This document shows, piece by piece, positions 17,665 to 26,890 of a stretch of 64,000 nt of DNA. The stretch covers positions 496,001 to 560,000 of the forward strand of contig NZ_CP139137.1 in NCBI RefSeq assembly GCF_034047335.1, written 5' to 3'. The stretch is from Chryseobacterium sp. JJR-5R (GTDB lineage: Bacteria > Bacteroidota > Bacteroidia > Flavobacteriales > Weeksellaceae). Each line of letters begins with the position of its first letter. The stretch's first letter is position 1. Under the pieces are notes generated by a model. It did no database searches. It was given only the letters and a program-made list of their open reading frames with translations, and was not told the origin of the DNA. The translations under genes were made by a program, and so were the position numbers.

Positions 17665-20600
17665 TTACAAATAAATCAGCTGGGTCTTGAGTACCTTTCT
17701 TCCTAATTTTTCAAGAATATTTTTATAATTTTCAATCTGCTGTTCATCTTTCCGGTTTTCTTCTCCGGTTTTAAAATCGATAATGATATAGCCATCGGTG
17801 CTTTTCAGCATCCTGTCCGGCCGGTACACCCTGCTTTCGCCTTTTTCTGAAATCATGATATCCCTTTCGTTGATGATTTCCCATTGGCCGTCAAAGAATT
17901 CAGCATATGTTTCAAGGATCTCATGAAGGTTGCGGCTGATCTCTTCGCTTTCTCCAATACTGATATGGCCTTCTAAAATATAACAGTCCAGTACTTTCTG
18001 AATATCCGCGGACGTATTGATCTGGGACAGCAACTCATGCACAAAGAGCCCGATTCTTACCTTTTCATTCTTCACCTGGTAATTTTTTGATGGCGTGGCA
18101 ATCCTTATGGACGTGTTTTTTTCATTGATATTCTTCAGGATCCGGATATCCCTGGTTTTGAAGGATGAGGTTTTATCTTTCGTATACTTTTTCAGCATTT
18201 CAGGATGGGTTTGATACAGATCGAATTCATCCAGGTTTTCCGTGTTTTTAGATCGCAGGAATTCCAGAAGCTCCAGGTTGTTTGAGGTCTTATTGGCTTT
18301 CTGAATATAAAAAAACAGCTGTTCTACCGGCCGTGTGGTAGCCACATACTGAAGGCACAGCCTGTCTACAGCATTTTTATAAGAATTCTGCCTGTTGAAC
18401 TGTTCGATTTCCTTATCATAAACCTCCAGGTTTTTACTGAATTGGTTGATGTTTACAGATTTCAGTGCCGTGTCCTGGCTTGTTTCAAACCAGTTGGTAA
18501 ATTCCGCGTCGCGGTTCTTGTTCATCATCGGGATAAAAACAACAGGGAATTCCAGCCCTTTTGCCTTATGGATGGTCATGATCTGTACCGCATCAATATT
18601 TTCCGAAGCCTGAATGGTATAGGCAGATGCCTCTTCATCCCAGTATTTCAGGAATTCTTTTGCGCTTGCTCCCGCATTCTGGGTGAAGTTGAAAAGCATT
18701 TCCAGGAAGTTCAGAAGGAAATCCGTTTCTTTATTTTCAACTGAAAATTCATTGATGTAATACTCCACGAAATTATACAGGTTGAACCTTGGGAAATTAT
18801 CCTGCTTCAGCTGTAAAGCATACTTGTTCTGAATAAATTCCATGGTGTTTTCATGGGATTCCATATCCAGGATCTCTTTCATTTCCAAAGTGAAATCTGC
18901 CATGCGGATCCTTTCCAGCTTATTCAGGTAATACATCATCATGATCAGGCTGGGCTTGTTTTTCGGGTTGGTTTCCCATTTCAGGAACTCAATTACCGCT
19001 TTCAGTGTGTTGGACAGTTCTAGGGTAAGGCCTTTGTCTGAAATGGTTTTGATATTGGTTTCCTCGCCTTTGTAGCGCACCTTGAGGTTTCCCAATTTTT
19101 GGGAGTAGCTGAAAATATCGAAATTTCCCCTGCAGAGAATGGTGATGTCAGAAAAAGTAAAGCCGTTATCAAGGATTTCCTGGATGTCTTTACGCATGCA
19201 TTCGGAGGTATCGGTATAAAAATATTCATTGGTTAAATTCTCGATCAGGTTTACTTTTACCCGGCCTTCCTTTGAAGATTTGGGATGCTGTTCGGCATCC
19301 GTTCCGAAAATGTTTTGATGTTCTTCCTCCAGAATCTCCGAATGGAATTTATAAAGTTCATTGTTGAAGGTCACGATATTTTTTGCGCTCCGCCAGTTGT
19401 CCTTTAAAACCAGCAGTTCGGCAGGTTTCGGCGAAATTTCCTTTTTATTGATGATGTCCAGCATTAATTTGCTTTCGCCGCCACGGAACCGGTAAATACT
19501 CTGTTTCGGGTCTCCTACCAGCGTAAAAGAAGTGTTGTCTGTAGATACGGAATGGTCTCTCAGCGGGAGGAAGTTCTGCCACTGGAGCTCGGAAGTATCC
19601 TGGAACTCATCAAAGAAATAATGCTGGAACTGCGACCCTACCTTTTCGTAGATAAATGCAGAAGGCTCATTCCTGAGGTTTTCATTGATCAGGATATTGA
19701 ATTTTGAAAGTAAGACCAGGTCATTTTCATCCTCGATCTTTTTAAGCTCATCCTGAATATCCTTATTTACTTTCAGAGGCAGGAGTGCCGATAAGATTTT
19801 TTCTTTTTTCTGCGTTTCAATATACAGAAGGATCAGCTTCATCCTGTTTTCCAGCAGCAGCTCCAGGATCTCAAGAATTTCAGATTCTTTATGCTTTGAT
19901 TTGGAGGCAGCCCCTTTGCGGTAATTGTTAAGTACCGATTCTTCAGCGGTGGTCGGAAAAGGAAAGCCTGGCCTTTTCTGGTGGTAAAAATCCTGGACTT
20001 TAGTGAAAAACCCTCCTATCCCGTTTTTTCCCTGTGCAAAATCTTCAATCCCGATATTTCTTGATGTAAAGAGTTCTACAGACTTTGAAGCAATTTCGGC
20101 CGCCAGTTTTTTATTGGCTGTAATTTCTTTCCGAAGGGTATTTTTTATATGCTCATAATTGGCGGCATCAAAATCCTTATTGTTTTTAAGGTGTTCATAA
20201 TGAATGTCTTTTACAAACTCTTTTGCCGAATCATAAAGGTTTTTATTCAGGTTGATCCGTTCATTGTTTTCCAGGCTGTAATCTACGTAATCCATGAAGG
20301 AATTGGAGATCAGTTCATTTTCCCCGATCTGGTCCAGCATTTTATCAACGGCTTCAATCAGGAACGGTTCTGCTTCAATTTCAAGGTTGAAATTTTTAGC
20401 CAGGCCGAGTTCATGCGAAAAGCTCCTCACCAGACGGGAATTAAAACGGTCTATCGTCCCGATGTTTAAAGTAGAATAATTGTGCAGGACATAATCAAGC
20501 ATTTTCTTTGCCCGCTCGTGCAGCTCATCAATGGTAATCTTCAGACCCTGTTCCTCAAAAGCTTTCTGAATATTCTTCAGGTCTCCGTTGTTAACGTAAT

Positions 20601-20805
20601 TATCAGCCGAAAAATTGCCAAGCCAGGAGAGGATTCTTTCCTTCATCTCATTCGCTGCCTTATTGGTAAAAGTCAGGGCCAGGATATTCCTGATCGCATG
20701 CTGCTGGTTGGGATAACGGAGGCAGATCATCAGGAGGCGCTGAACAAGGGCATATGTTTTCCCCGAACCGGCCGAAGCATTGATGACGGTGTAAGAATTT
20801 TGCAT
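17665..20805 (-). CDS. AddA/RecB-like UvrD-family helicase-nuclease
   Basis: The 1046-residue protein has the layout of AddA and RecB: superfamily 1 helicase followed by a PD-(D/E)XK nuclease domain. Walker A is ASAGSGKT (residues 10-17), helicase motif II is DEFQD (about 396), GDPKQSIYRFRGGE is the motif III region, DNWRSAKNIV motif IV, MTIHKAKGLEFPVVF motif V, and CLQYVATTRP motif VI. The C-terminal IIDFKTGEE (D1010, K1012) is the nuclease core. It would process double-strand DNA ends for recombination. In AddAB the partner AddB is a second large protein; no such gene lies beside it here. Immediately upstream is a divergent, unrelated gene. Confidence 0.9.
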   Translation of the reverse strand: MQNSYTVINASAGSGKTYALVQRLLMICLRYPNQQHAIRNILALTFTNKAANEMKERILSWLGNFSADNYVNNGDLKNIQKAFEEQGLKITIDELHERAKKMLDYVLHNYSTLNIGTIDRFNSRLVRSFSHELGLAKNFNLEIEAEPFLIEAVDKMLDQIGENELISNSFMDYVDYSLENNERINLNKNLYDSAKEFVKDIHYEHLKNNKDFDAANYEHIKNTLRKEITANKKLAAEIASKSVELFTSRNIGIEDFAQGKNGIGGFFTKVQDFYHQKRPGFPFPTTAEESVLNNYRKGAASKSKHKESEILEILELLLENRMKLILLYIETQKKEKILSALLPLKVNKDIQDELKKIEDENDLVLLSKFNILINENLRNEPSAFIYEKVGSQFQHYFFDEFQDTSELQWQNFLPLRDHSVSTDNTSFTLVGDPKQSIYRFRGGESKLMLDIINKKEISPKPAELLVLKDNWRSAKNIVTFNNELYKFHSEILEEEHQNIFGTDAEQHPKSSKEGRVKVNLIENLTNEYFYTDTSECMRKDIQEILDNGFTFSDITILCRGNFDIFSYSQKLGNLKVRYKGEETNIKTISDKGLTLELSNTLKAVIEFLKWETNPKNKPSLIMMMYYLNKLERIRMADFTLEMKEILDMESHENTMEFIQNKYALQLKQDNFPRFNLYNFVEYYINEFSVENKETDFLLNFLEMLFNFTQNAGASAKEFLKYWDEEASAYTIQASENIDAVQIMTIHKAKGLEFPVVFIPMMNKNRDAEFTNWFETSQDTALKSVNINQFSKNLEVYDKEIEQFNRQNSYKNAVDRLCLQYVATTRPVEQLFFYIQKANKTSNNLELLEFLRSKNTENLDEFDLYQTHPEMLKKYTKDKTSSFKTRDIRILKNINEKNTSIRIATPSKNYQVKNEKVRIGLFVHELLSQINTSADIQKVLDCYILEGHISIGESEEISRNLHEILETYAEFFDGQWEIINERDIMISEKGESRVYRPDRMLKSTDGYIIIDFKTGEENRKDEQQIENYKNILEKLGRKVLKTQLIYL

Positions 20806-20959
20806 TTTGAATGGAATTGATCATGCAAGTTAACTATTTTTTAAGTCAGATTTTAACAATTTATACTGGCTATTTAACAGTTTTGAGCATATAAATCTAA
20901 AAGAAATCCCAAAACGCGTTAACTGTGGTTAAACTTATGCAATAAGCAAAAAATAACTT

Positions 20960-20967
20960 TAGTTTTG
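20960..20967 (+). promoter_or_regulatory. -7 box TAGTTTTG
   Basis: A perfect TAnnTTTG element lies 19 bases before the GTG at 20987. No clear TTG is seen at the usual distance upstream. Confidence 0.5.
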
Positions 20968-20986
20968 TCTGATTAAACAACAGCCT

Positions 20987-21733
20987 GTGAAACTTAAACT
21001 ACTCTTTTTCCTATTCAGTGTTTTCTTTATCCATACCAATGCCCAGGACTATATTTTCGGGAAAATTATTTCCGAAGATCAGAATGAGCTGCCTGAAGTA
21101 ACCGTCATCAACATCAGGACCGATGAAAGGGTTTCCACCAACCGGGACGGGCACTTCATGATTTCGGGCAGGGCAGGGGACGAACTGCGTTTTGTGAAAA
21201 ACGGCTATGAACGGGCCCAGCAGAAAGTAACCGTACAAAATATCAGTTCGCCAATCAATATAATACTGGTAAGAGCGGCAACTCTGATTGCCGAGGTGGA
21301 AATTAAAAAAGACATCACCGGGGATATTACCATTGATTCTAAAAACCTGGATTCTCCCAAAAAAGTGCAGAAGCTGAAAAGCGATCTCGGCCTTTATATG
21401 TCCAAGAAATCCGATCCCAGAATTATGGCGGCGAGACCGGGGGAATTCGTTCAGCCGAAGGGGCAGGGGTTTTCTATTGGAAAAGTTAAAAACAAATGGG
21501 ATGATGTGGATTTGAGCAGTTACCTCCGTTATGCTTTGGGTGAAAAATATTTTACCGATTTGAAAATTGATCGTGCTCTGATCCAGCATTTTATCTATTA
21601 TGTTTTTGCAGGAGGTTTTGAGAGAAAAAATATTTTGAAATACGGGTTTTGCAGCGATGCGGATCTAATGAGGTTTCAAAGAGCCGTTCTGAACAGGATT
21701 TCCTCATACAGGGCCCCGCAGACACAGAGATAA
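20987..21733 (+). CDS. Secreted protein with carboxypeptidase-regulatory-like domain, first of a tandem pair
   Basis: The 248-residue protein begins with GTG, directly followed by a signal peptide (KLKLLFFLFSVFFIHTNAQ). Residues about 20-100 form a carboxypeptidase-regulatory-like beta-sandwich (GKIISEDQNELPEVTVINI, then DGHFMISGRAGDELRFVKNGYE), as found at the N-terminus of TonB-dependent receptors but here without a barrel. The C-terminal 80 residues hold a conserved pattern, KYFTDLKIDRALIQHFIYY, shared with the next gene. It is likely periplasmic or associated with the outer membrane. The next gene is a paralogue 10-34 bases downstream, so the two form an operon. Molecular function is unknown. 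Confidence 0.65.
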   Translation: MKLKLLFFLFSVFFIHTNAQDYIFGKIISEDQNELPEVTVINIRTDERVSTNRDGHFMISGRAGDELRFVKNGYERAQQKVTVQNISSPINIILVRAATLIAEVEIKKDITGDITIDSKNLDSPKKVQKLKSDLGLYMSKKSDPRIMAARPGEFVQPKGQGFSIGKVKNKWDDVDLSSYLRYALGEKYFTDLKIDRALIQHFIYYVFAGGFERKNILKYGFCSDADLMRFQRAVLNRISSYRAPQTQR

Positions 21734-21767
21734 CTGAACCGGAATGAGGTATTATAAATCATCAGTC

Positions 21768-22538
21768 ATGAAATTCGGATTTTCAGGTGTGCTGCTTTTC
21801 TCAGTATCCTGTATGGTTCTGTCACAAACGGTCAGAGGGAAAGTTACTGATGAAGACGGTATTGAACTTCCTGCTGTTACGGTCATCAACATCACTTCTG
21901 ATAAAAAAACCTATACAGATGCAGACGGTGTATTTTCTGTCGATGCCTCGGCTAAAGATGAAATCAGATTCACTAGGCCGGGTTTTGAGAGAGCTTCAAT
22001 ACGGACCGGTGAAAACCTTAATGGAGAGCTGAATATTAAACTGATAAGAACGGCCCGCGAAATTGAAGAGGTGAAGGTTCCCCATATTACCGGAGACCTT
22101 ACAAAAGATGCCCGATCCGCAGCAAAAGCGGATAAAGGCAGAGCCGTTCAGGATGCCGTGGGGCTTCCGCAGCCCAGAGGCAAAATGCGGGAAAAGCCTG
22201 CCGAAGTAAAGCAGGTCCTGATCCCGATTATTTTAGGGCAGCTGAATGTTCAGGGGATGTACGACCTCATCAGCGGAAAGGCCAGGCGGCAGAAGCGGCA
22301 GTACCGATATGATGACCTTCAGGAAGATATTCTGTGGATCAGGGACCGGGTGGAAGAGGATTATTTTACCAAAGAAGGAATTCCGAAAGAAAGAATTTCA
22401 GAATTCATTGCATTCTCTTTTATTTCAAGGCCGCAGTCCCGGACATTTGTAAAGTCTAAAAATTTATCCGGAGCTTTACTGAGCATGGATGAAATGATCC
22501 CTGTTTTTAAAGCAAGACTGCAGGAAGACAGAAGGTAA
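21768..22538 (+). CDS. Secreted protein with carboxypeptidase-regulatory-like domain, second of a tandem pair
   Basis: I chose the ATG at 21768 because it directly precedes the signal peptide (MKFGFSGVLLFSVSCMVLSQ); an in-frame ATG at 21744 would add eight residues before it. The mature protein, about 236 residues, starts with a carboxypeptidase-regulatory-like domain (GKVTDEDGIELPAVTVINI, later DEIRFTRPGFERASI) very close to that of the upstream gene. A basic middle part follows, then a C-terminal region with DYFTKEGIPKERISEFIAF, matching the upstream paralogue. The pair looks like a tandem duplication that diverged in its middle part. No membrane barrel is present. Function is not known. 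Confidence 0.65.
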   Translation: MKFGFSGVLLFSVSCMVLSQTVRGKVTDEDGIELPAVTVINITSDKKTYTDADGVFSVDASAKDEIRFTRPGFERASIRTGENLNGELNIKLIRTAREIEEVKVPHITGDLTKDARSAAKADKGRAVQDAVGLPQPRGKMREKPAEVKQVLIPIILGQLNVQGMYDLISGKARRQKRQYRYDDLQEDILWIRDRVEEDYFTKEGIPKERISEFIAFSFISRPQSRTFVKSKNLSGALLSMDEMIPVFKARLQEDRR

Positions 22539-22622
22539 AAAACCTCTAAAAATCTCATGCATGGAATAGAATTTGATGTATTAACATGCTGAAAACTAAT
22601 ATGGAACGGTCAAATTATTTGT

Positions 22623-23357
22623 ATGTATAAAAATATCATTGCAGTTGCTGTAGCAGCTGTCGGGTTTATTGCAGGCTTTGCTTTTTTAGGAAATGCCATT
22701 AAAAACAGGAATAAATCTGAAAATACCATTGCTGTAACAGGCCTGGGGACAAAACAGTTTACTTCCAACCTGATTACCTGGTCCGGAAGTTTTTCCAAAA
22801 ATAATCCTGACCTGAAGGCTGCTTATGACGAACTGGCTTCAGACCGGAAAGTAATCAATGACTATTTAATCTCCAAAGGGATAAAACAGGGCGAAATTGT
22901 TTTTTCTTCGGTGGATATCCAGAAACAGTTCAGAAGTTATAACGATGCAAACGGCAGCTATGTCCAGGGTGAATTCTCTGGCTACAACCTGACGCAGAAA
23001 GTTTCAATCGAAAGCAGGGAAGTGGCAAAAATTGAAAACCTTTCCAGAAATATCACGGAAATCATCAACCGGGGCATTGAATTTACGTCTTCTTCCCCCA
23101 GTTATTTTTATACAAAATTAGCTGCCGTAAAGCAGGAAATGATTGCTTCGGCAACCAAAGATGCCAAAGCACGGGCAGAAAAAATAGCGGAAAACTCAGG
23201 GAGCAGCTTGGGCAATCTTAAAAAAGCAACGATGGGTGTTATCCAGATCACAGCCCCGAATTCAAATGAAGACTATTCCTACGGCGGAACCTTCAATACT
23301 TCTTCCAGAGAAAAAGAAGCAAGCATCACGATTAAACTGGAATATGGAGTAGATTAA
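22623..23357 (+). CDS. SIMPL domain (DUF541) protein
   Basis: The 244-residue protein starts with a hydrophobic segment (about residues 4-24) that serves as signal anchor, followed by a SIMPL domain: IAVTGLGTKQFTSNLITW at its start, a central helix with AAYDELASDRKVINDYLISKG, the segment GIEFTSSSPSYFYTKL, and AKARAEKIAENSGSSLGNL near the end. SIMPL proteins are periplasmic or exported and form oligomeric cages; their role is poorly defined and includes links to oxidative stress. It lies 84 bases downstream of the tandem pair on the same strand, and may or may not share their transcript. Confidence 0.85.
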   Translation: MYKNIIAVAVAAVGFIAGFAFLGNAIKNRNKSENTIAVTGLGTKQFTSNLITWSGSFSKNNPDLKAAYDELASDRKVINDYLISKGIKQGEIVFSSVDIQKQFRSYNDANGSYVQGEFSGYNLTQKVSIESREVAKIENLSRNITEIINRGIEFTSSSPSYFYTKLAAVKQEMIASATKDAKARAEKIAENSGSSLGNLKKATMGVIQITAPNSNEDYSYGGTFNTSSREKEASITIKLEYGVD

Positions 23358-23472
23358 ATCCTGTTTTAACGATAATTAATGATCATACCTAATTTACGGC
23401 AGATCTGCGTATATGATCAAAAATTTAAGCTTAAGGTGTATGCATAATTTTTCCCTTGTAAGCTTACTTAAT

Positions 23473-23507
23473 TAAAAAAATCCGGAGCTGCAAACCAAAC
23501 TCCGGAT
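23473..23507 (-). terminator. Terminator of the DUF2851-PspC-GNAT operon
   Basis: An 8-bp stem (ATCCGGAG / CTCCGGAT at 23480-23487 and 23500-23507) with a 12-base loop. On the minus strand it is followed by T7, just past the GNAT stop. Confidence 0.8.
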
Positions 23508-23514
23508 CCGTATT

Positions 23515-24027
23515 TTAATGATATACAACATCATAAATTTCATCCTTAACTTCCTGCAGCTTTTCAGGGATATAATTGGCGAGCAGCCATAAATTCAAAG
23601 GTTTTTTGTCTTTCCCGTAACTGGGCTGCACATACATTTCGTCAATCGGACTGAAACCGTTTTTCCTGTAAAAAGCATACCGTCTTCCGGCGTTTTCATC
23701 CCGATTTTCAGGTTCGATTTCCAGAATAATCCGCGGATGGTTTTCAGATAAATATTGCATGATATGAGAACCGAGGTTCTGGTTCCTGAATTCCGTGAAA
23801 ACTTCAAAATGTTCTACAAAAGTACAGGTACTCAGCTCCCACAGGATAAGATATCCTGCATTTTTCGTTTCATGCAAAATAGAAACGATTTTTACTTTGG
23901 GATGAAGAAAAAGAGCAGCCAGCTTGTCCCGGTCCCTTCTCTCGTCTTCGGTAAAAGCAGTACAGTAGGAATGGTAAATTTCCTGGAACCTATAGTCTTC
24001 AGGTGACATAATCTGTAAAAATTCCAT
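23515..24027 (-). CDS. GNAT-family N-acetyltransferase
   Basis: The 170-residue cytosolic protein fits a single GNAT domain. The acetyl-CoA loop region is LGSHIMQYL, preceded by the strand VEHFEVFTEFRNQN; a later conserved block is RRYAFYRKNGFSPID, typical of motif B. The acceptor substrate is not known. It starts 3 bases after the stop of the PspC-domain gene and is the last gene of a three-gene minus-strand operon that ends at the terminator at 23473-23507. Confidence 0.82.
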   Translation of the reverse strand: MEFLQIMSPEDYRFQEIYHSYCTAFTEDERRDRDKLAALFLHPKVKIVSILHETKNAGYLILWELSTCTFVEHFEVFTEFRNQNLGSHIMQYLSENHPRIILEIEPENRDENAGRRYAFYRKNGFSPIDEMYVQPSYGKDKKPLNLWLLANYIPEKLQEVKDEIYDVVYH

Positions 24028-24030
24028 AAT

Positions 24031-24252
24031 TTATAAATCAAAAACATTAGGCCTCCTGGTAATAAAAATATCCTTTACCCAAAGGGTAAATGCCAGTCCG
24101 AGGTAGATAAGAAAGAAAAATCCGGCGGTTGCAAAAGTGGAATAGATAAAGAATACCCTGAGTTTCGATACGGGAATCCCCAGTTTCGCTCCAGTTCTCG
24201 TAAGAACGCCAAACCATTCCCTTTCCATTTTATGGCGCATGTTGTCAAGCAT
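24031..24252 (-). CDS. Small PspC-domain membrane protein
   Basis: This 73-residue protein is a near-minimal PspC domain: a short amphipathic N-terminus (EREWFGVLTRTGAKLGIPV), then LRVFFIYSTF and a transmembrane segment at about residues 38-60. PspC proteins sense or respond to envelope stress in other bacteria. The gene starts one base before the stop of DUF2851 is cleared and ends 3 bases before the GNAT gene, so all three are translationally close. Starts at M5 or M9 are also possible. Confidence 0.75.
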   Translation of the reverse strand: MLDNMRHKMEREWFGVLTRTGAKLGIPVSKLRVFFIYSTFATAGFFFLIYLGLAFTLWVKDIFITRRPNVFDL

Positions 24253-24253
24253 C

Positions 24254-25519
24254 TTAAGAATCTTTTAAAAGTTTAAAACCGATGCCGCAATTTAGGCAAT
24301 TTTTTTCTTCACAGGAATGTTTATAATGAAAAATAAGGCTCTGGCTTTCCAGGGCAGTCCTGATTTCTACCCCCAGTTTTTTCCATTCTTCCGTTACCGA
24401 ATTCTTTTCTGCAGAAAGCGTATGGTAAAAACGGATGATTTCATCTGCAATCTCTTCATGTTGGTATTTATGATAGGTGTATTTAAGGGGCAGGACGGTG
24501 TTCAGGATGACCAGATCCGTGAATTCTTTCGTCAGCGTTTTAGGCTGCTCAATTTTTGAAATTTTACCGAAATTAAAATGATCGTCCCAATATTCTGAAG
24601 CTTGTACGTCTTTAAAAAGTTCAGAAAGTCCATCGGCATCTTTGATATGGATAATTTTTGAAAACAGGTTCTGGTGACGATAGTACAAAGCAGTCAGTTG
24701 AGACAGCCGGATGGTAGGAAAATTAGGCGGCCTTAATCTCAAAAACTTAGGATGGAACTGTACCTCTGAAATATTGAATTTTGCTTTGATAAAGTCAAAT
24801 TCCCGTTTCCAGAGGTTCATCTGTTCGTCTGCCGGATGATCAAGCCATCCGGAAACGCCGAACAGCAGGGCTTCGAGCTGCGTTTGGTTCTGCCTGACCT
24901 TATTGATGATAGTGAAATCTATGCTTTCAGCCATCTGTTTAAAAATAAAAGCATTTACCTTAAGCCCAAATGAGTAAGCAAGGCTATGGAATAAAACGGC
25001 TTCAAAATTATTTTTAAACTGTTGCAGGCTCTTTTCAAAATCCAGCGATTTTTCTTCCAGCTTTTTCAGGATATTTTCTTCATGAAAGGCTACCGGGATT
25101 TTGGAAGCTTCAAAAACAGGCTCACAGGGAATAAACCGGTTTCCGTCTGCCAGTTTCTCATATTTTTTGAGTACCTCTTCATCAATATAGTCTTTCAGTT
25201 CCAGTGTCGGAATATTTTTATCGGTAAACTCATTGATGTCTATGTCGTGATGGAAAACAACATGAAGGATAATGTTCCGGTAATTGGGATCCTGGGAGTG
25301 GTTATGGAAAATCCAGTCAGACGATTTCATATGAAGTTCAATATGTCCGGCTAACATAACATTCCTGATTTTCACTTTTGCATCTAAAAAATCCGGGCCG
25401 GCGTTGGTATTCCATTTCCCGAATGCGATGATTTCAACAGGGTTTCCTTCAACGTCAATAAAATCAAAATGCTTGAATATCTTGAAGTTCCAGAGATACT
25501 GTAATAATTTTTCGGTCAT
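24254..25519 (-). CDS. DUF2851 family protein
   Basis: The 421-residue protein matches the DUF2851 family, found mainly in Bacteroidota. Recognisable parts are LLQYLWNFKIFKH at the start, NAGPDFLDAKVKI and HIELHMKSSDWIFH (about residues 35-75), and a C-terminal Cys-rich tail HSCEEKNCLNCGIGFKLL that could bind a metal. It has no signal peptide and should be cytosolic. The repeated Asp, His and Glu residues in the N-terminal third look like a nuclease or metal site, which I infer only from the pattern. It is the first gene of an operon with the PspC and GNAT genes. Confidence 0.8.
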   Translation of the reverse strand: MTEKLLQYLWNFKIFKHFDFIDVEGNPVEIIAFGKWNTNAGPDFLDAKVKIRNVMLAGHIELHMKSSDWIFHNHSQDPNYRNIILHVVFHHDIDINEFTDKNIPTLELKDYIDEEVLKKYEKLADGNRFIPCEPVFEASKIPVAFHEENILKKLEEKSLDFEKSLQQFKNNFEAVLFHSLAYSFGLKVNAFIFKQMAESIDFTIINKVRQNQTQLEALLFGVSGWLDHPADEQMNLWKREFDFIKAKFNISEVQFHPKFLRLRPPNFPTIRLSQLTALYYRHQNLFSKIIHIKDADGLSELFKDVQASEYWDDHFNFGKISKIEQPKTLTKEFTDLVILNTVLPLKYTYHKYQHEEIADEIIRFYHTLSAEKNSVTEEWKKLGVEIRTALESQSLIFHYKHSCEEKNCLNCGIGFKLLKDS

Positions 25520-25641
25520 CAGCTGTGTTTTTGTGGTACAACTAATGTAAGAATTTTTTTAATTGGGAAGAAATAAGCTTTTTAAATTTCTAAAAACTGT
25601 AAATAAACGGCGACTTTTAATCCTCAAAATGATAACAGGCA

Positions 25642-25665
25642 AAAGCATCCGGGAGAGGATGCTTT
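25642..25665 (-). terminator. Terminator after bshA
   Basis: A 9-bp stem (aaagcatcc / ggatgcttt) with a six-base loop, followed by a short T run on the minus strand. Confidence 0.65.
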
Positions 25666-25705
25666 GATATGATATAGAATAATGTATTTGCAATCTGCAG
25701 CTCAA

Positions 25706-26854
25706 TTATATCGTGGTAATTTCGTTTTTAAAATGTTCAATCGTTGTTCTATACATTTCCTCATACACCGGAAGTACGTTTCTCAGGTCAAATTTAATGG
25801 CCTGCGCTTTGGCATTTTTCTTCATCTGGGCCAGGAGTTCCTCATTGCTCAGAATCTTAATGGTATAATTGCTCATGGCTTCCACGTTACCGATTTCCGC
25901 CAGGAATCCTGTCTCGCCCTGGATGTTCACTTCAGGGATTCCTCCTGCATTGGAGCTGATGACCGGCGTATGTGCAGCCATTGCTTCCAGCGCAGCAAGA
26001 CCGAAGCTTTCCTGTTCGGAAGGCAGCAAGAAGACATCCGAAAGCTGAAGGATTTTGTACAGGTCATTAACTTTGCCAAGCAGGCGGATTTTAGAAATCA
26101 GTTCCGGGTTTTCCTCTAAAAACTGATTCACTTTCTCCATGTCCGGGCCTTCCCCGATGATGATTAATTTAGATTTTACCTTTTTCTGGACGTTTTTAAA
26201 GATCTGCAGAACTTCGTCTATCCGTTTTACCGGGCGTAAGTTGGAAACATGGATCAGGATTTTCTCGTCATTATTGGCAAACTGGGTCCTTTGGCAGTCA
26301 TTGCGCTCTTCAAACTCAGAATTATCAATAAAATTGGTAATGACCTGGATCTCTTTTTTTATTTTAAAAAACTGCAACGTATCTCTTTTCAGGCTTTCTG
26401 AAACCGAAGTAATGGCATCTGACTGGTTAATGGAAAATTCTACCGCATGTTTATAGCTCGGGTGCTGCCCTACCAACGTGATATCCGTTCCGTGAAGGGT
26501 TGTGACCAATGGAATATCATTATTGTCCTCCTTCAGCATCTGTTTGGCCGTAAAAGCGGCATAGGCATAAGGAATCGCATAATGGGCATGAAGCAGGTCC
26601 AGTTTATAAAGGTTTACGACACGGTAGATCATGGAGCTCAGTGCAATATCATAAGGCTGGTACTGAAAAAGCGGATAGGTCTGAACATTTACCCGGTGAA
26701 AGAAAATATTAGGGTTGGTAATATCCAGTCTTGCGGGAAGGGCAGAGCTTATAAAATGGACTTCATAGCCTTTATTGGCCAGGGACATGCCCAGTTCTGT
26801 TGCTACAATTCCGCTCCCTCCGTAGGTCGGATAGCAAAGTATGCCTATTTTCAT
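25706..26854 (-). CDS. bshA: N-acetyl-alpha-D-glucosaminyl L-malate synthase
   Basis: The 382-residue protein is a GT4 glycosyltransferase that joins GlcNAc from UDP-GlcNAc to L-malate, the first step of bacillithiol synthesis. Family signatures are KIGILCYPTYGGSGIVATEL at the N-terminus, HAHYAIPYAYAA (about residue 93), TTLHGTDITLVGQHPSYK (about 125), NFIDNSEF, IHVSNLRPVKRIDEV and the C-terminal LPSEQESFGLAALEAMA. Bacillithiol is used by many Bacteroidota. The other bsh genes are not in the window. A GH3 gene lies 36 bases upstream on the same strand, so the two are likely co-transcribed. Confidence 0.92.
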   Translation of the reverse strand: MKIGILCYPTYGGSGIVATELGMSLANKGYEVHFISSALPARLDITNPNIFFHRVNVQTYPLFQYQPYDIALSSMIYRVVNLYKLDLLHAHYAIPYAYAAFTAKQMLKEDNNDIPLVTTLHGTDITLVGQHPSYKHAVEFSINQSDAITSVSESLKRDTLQFFKIKKEIQVITNFIDNSEFEERNDCQRTQFANNDEKILIHVSNLRPVKRIDEVLQIFKNVQKKVKSKLIIIGEGPDMEKVNQFLEENPELISKIRLLGKVNDLYKILQLSDVFLLPSEQESFGLAALEAMAAHTPVISSNAGGIPEVNIQGETGFLAEIGNVEAMSNYTIKILSNEELLAQMKKNAKAQAIKFDLRNVLPVYEEMYRTTIEHFKNEITTI

Positions 26855-26890
26855 TGGTGTATAATTGTTTTGATGGTGTAATAATAACTG

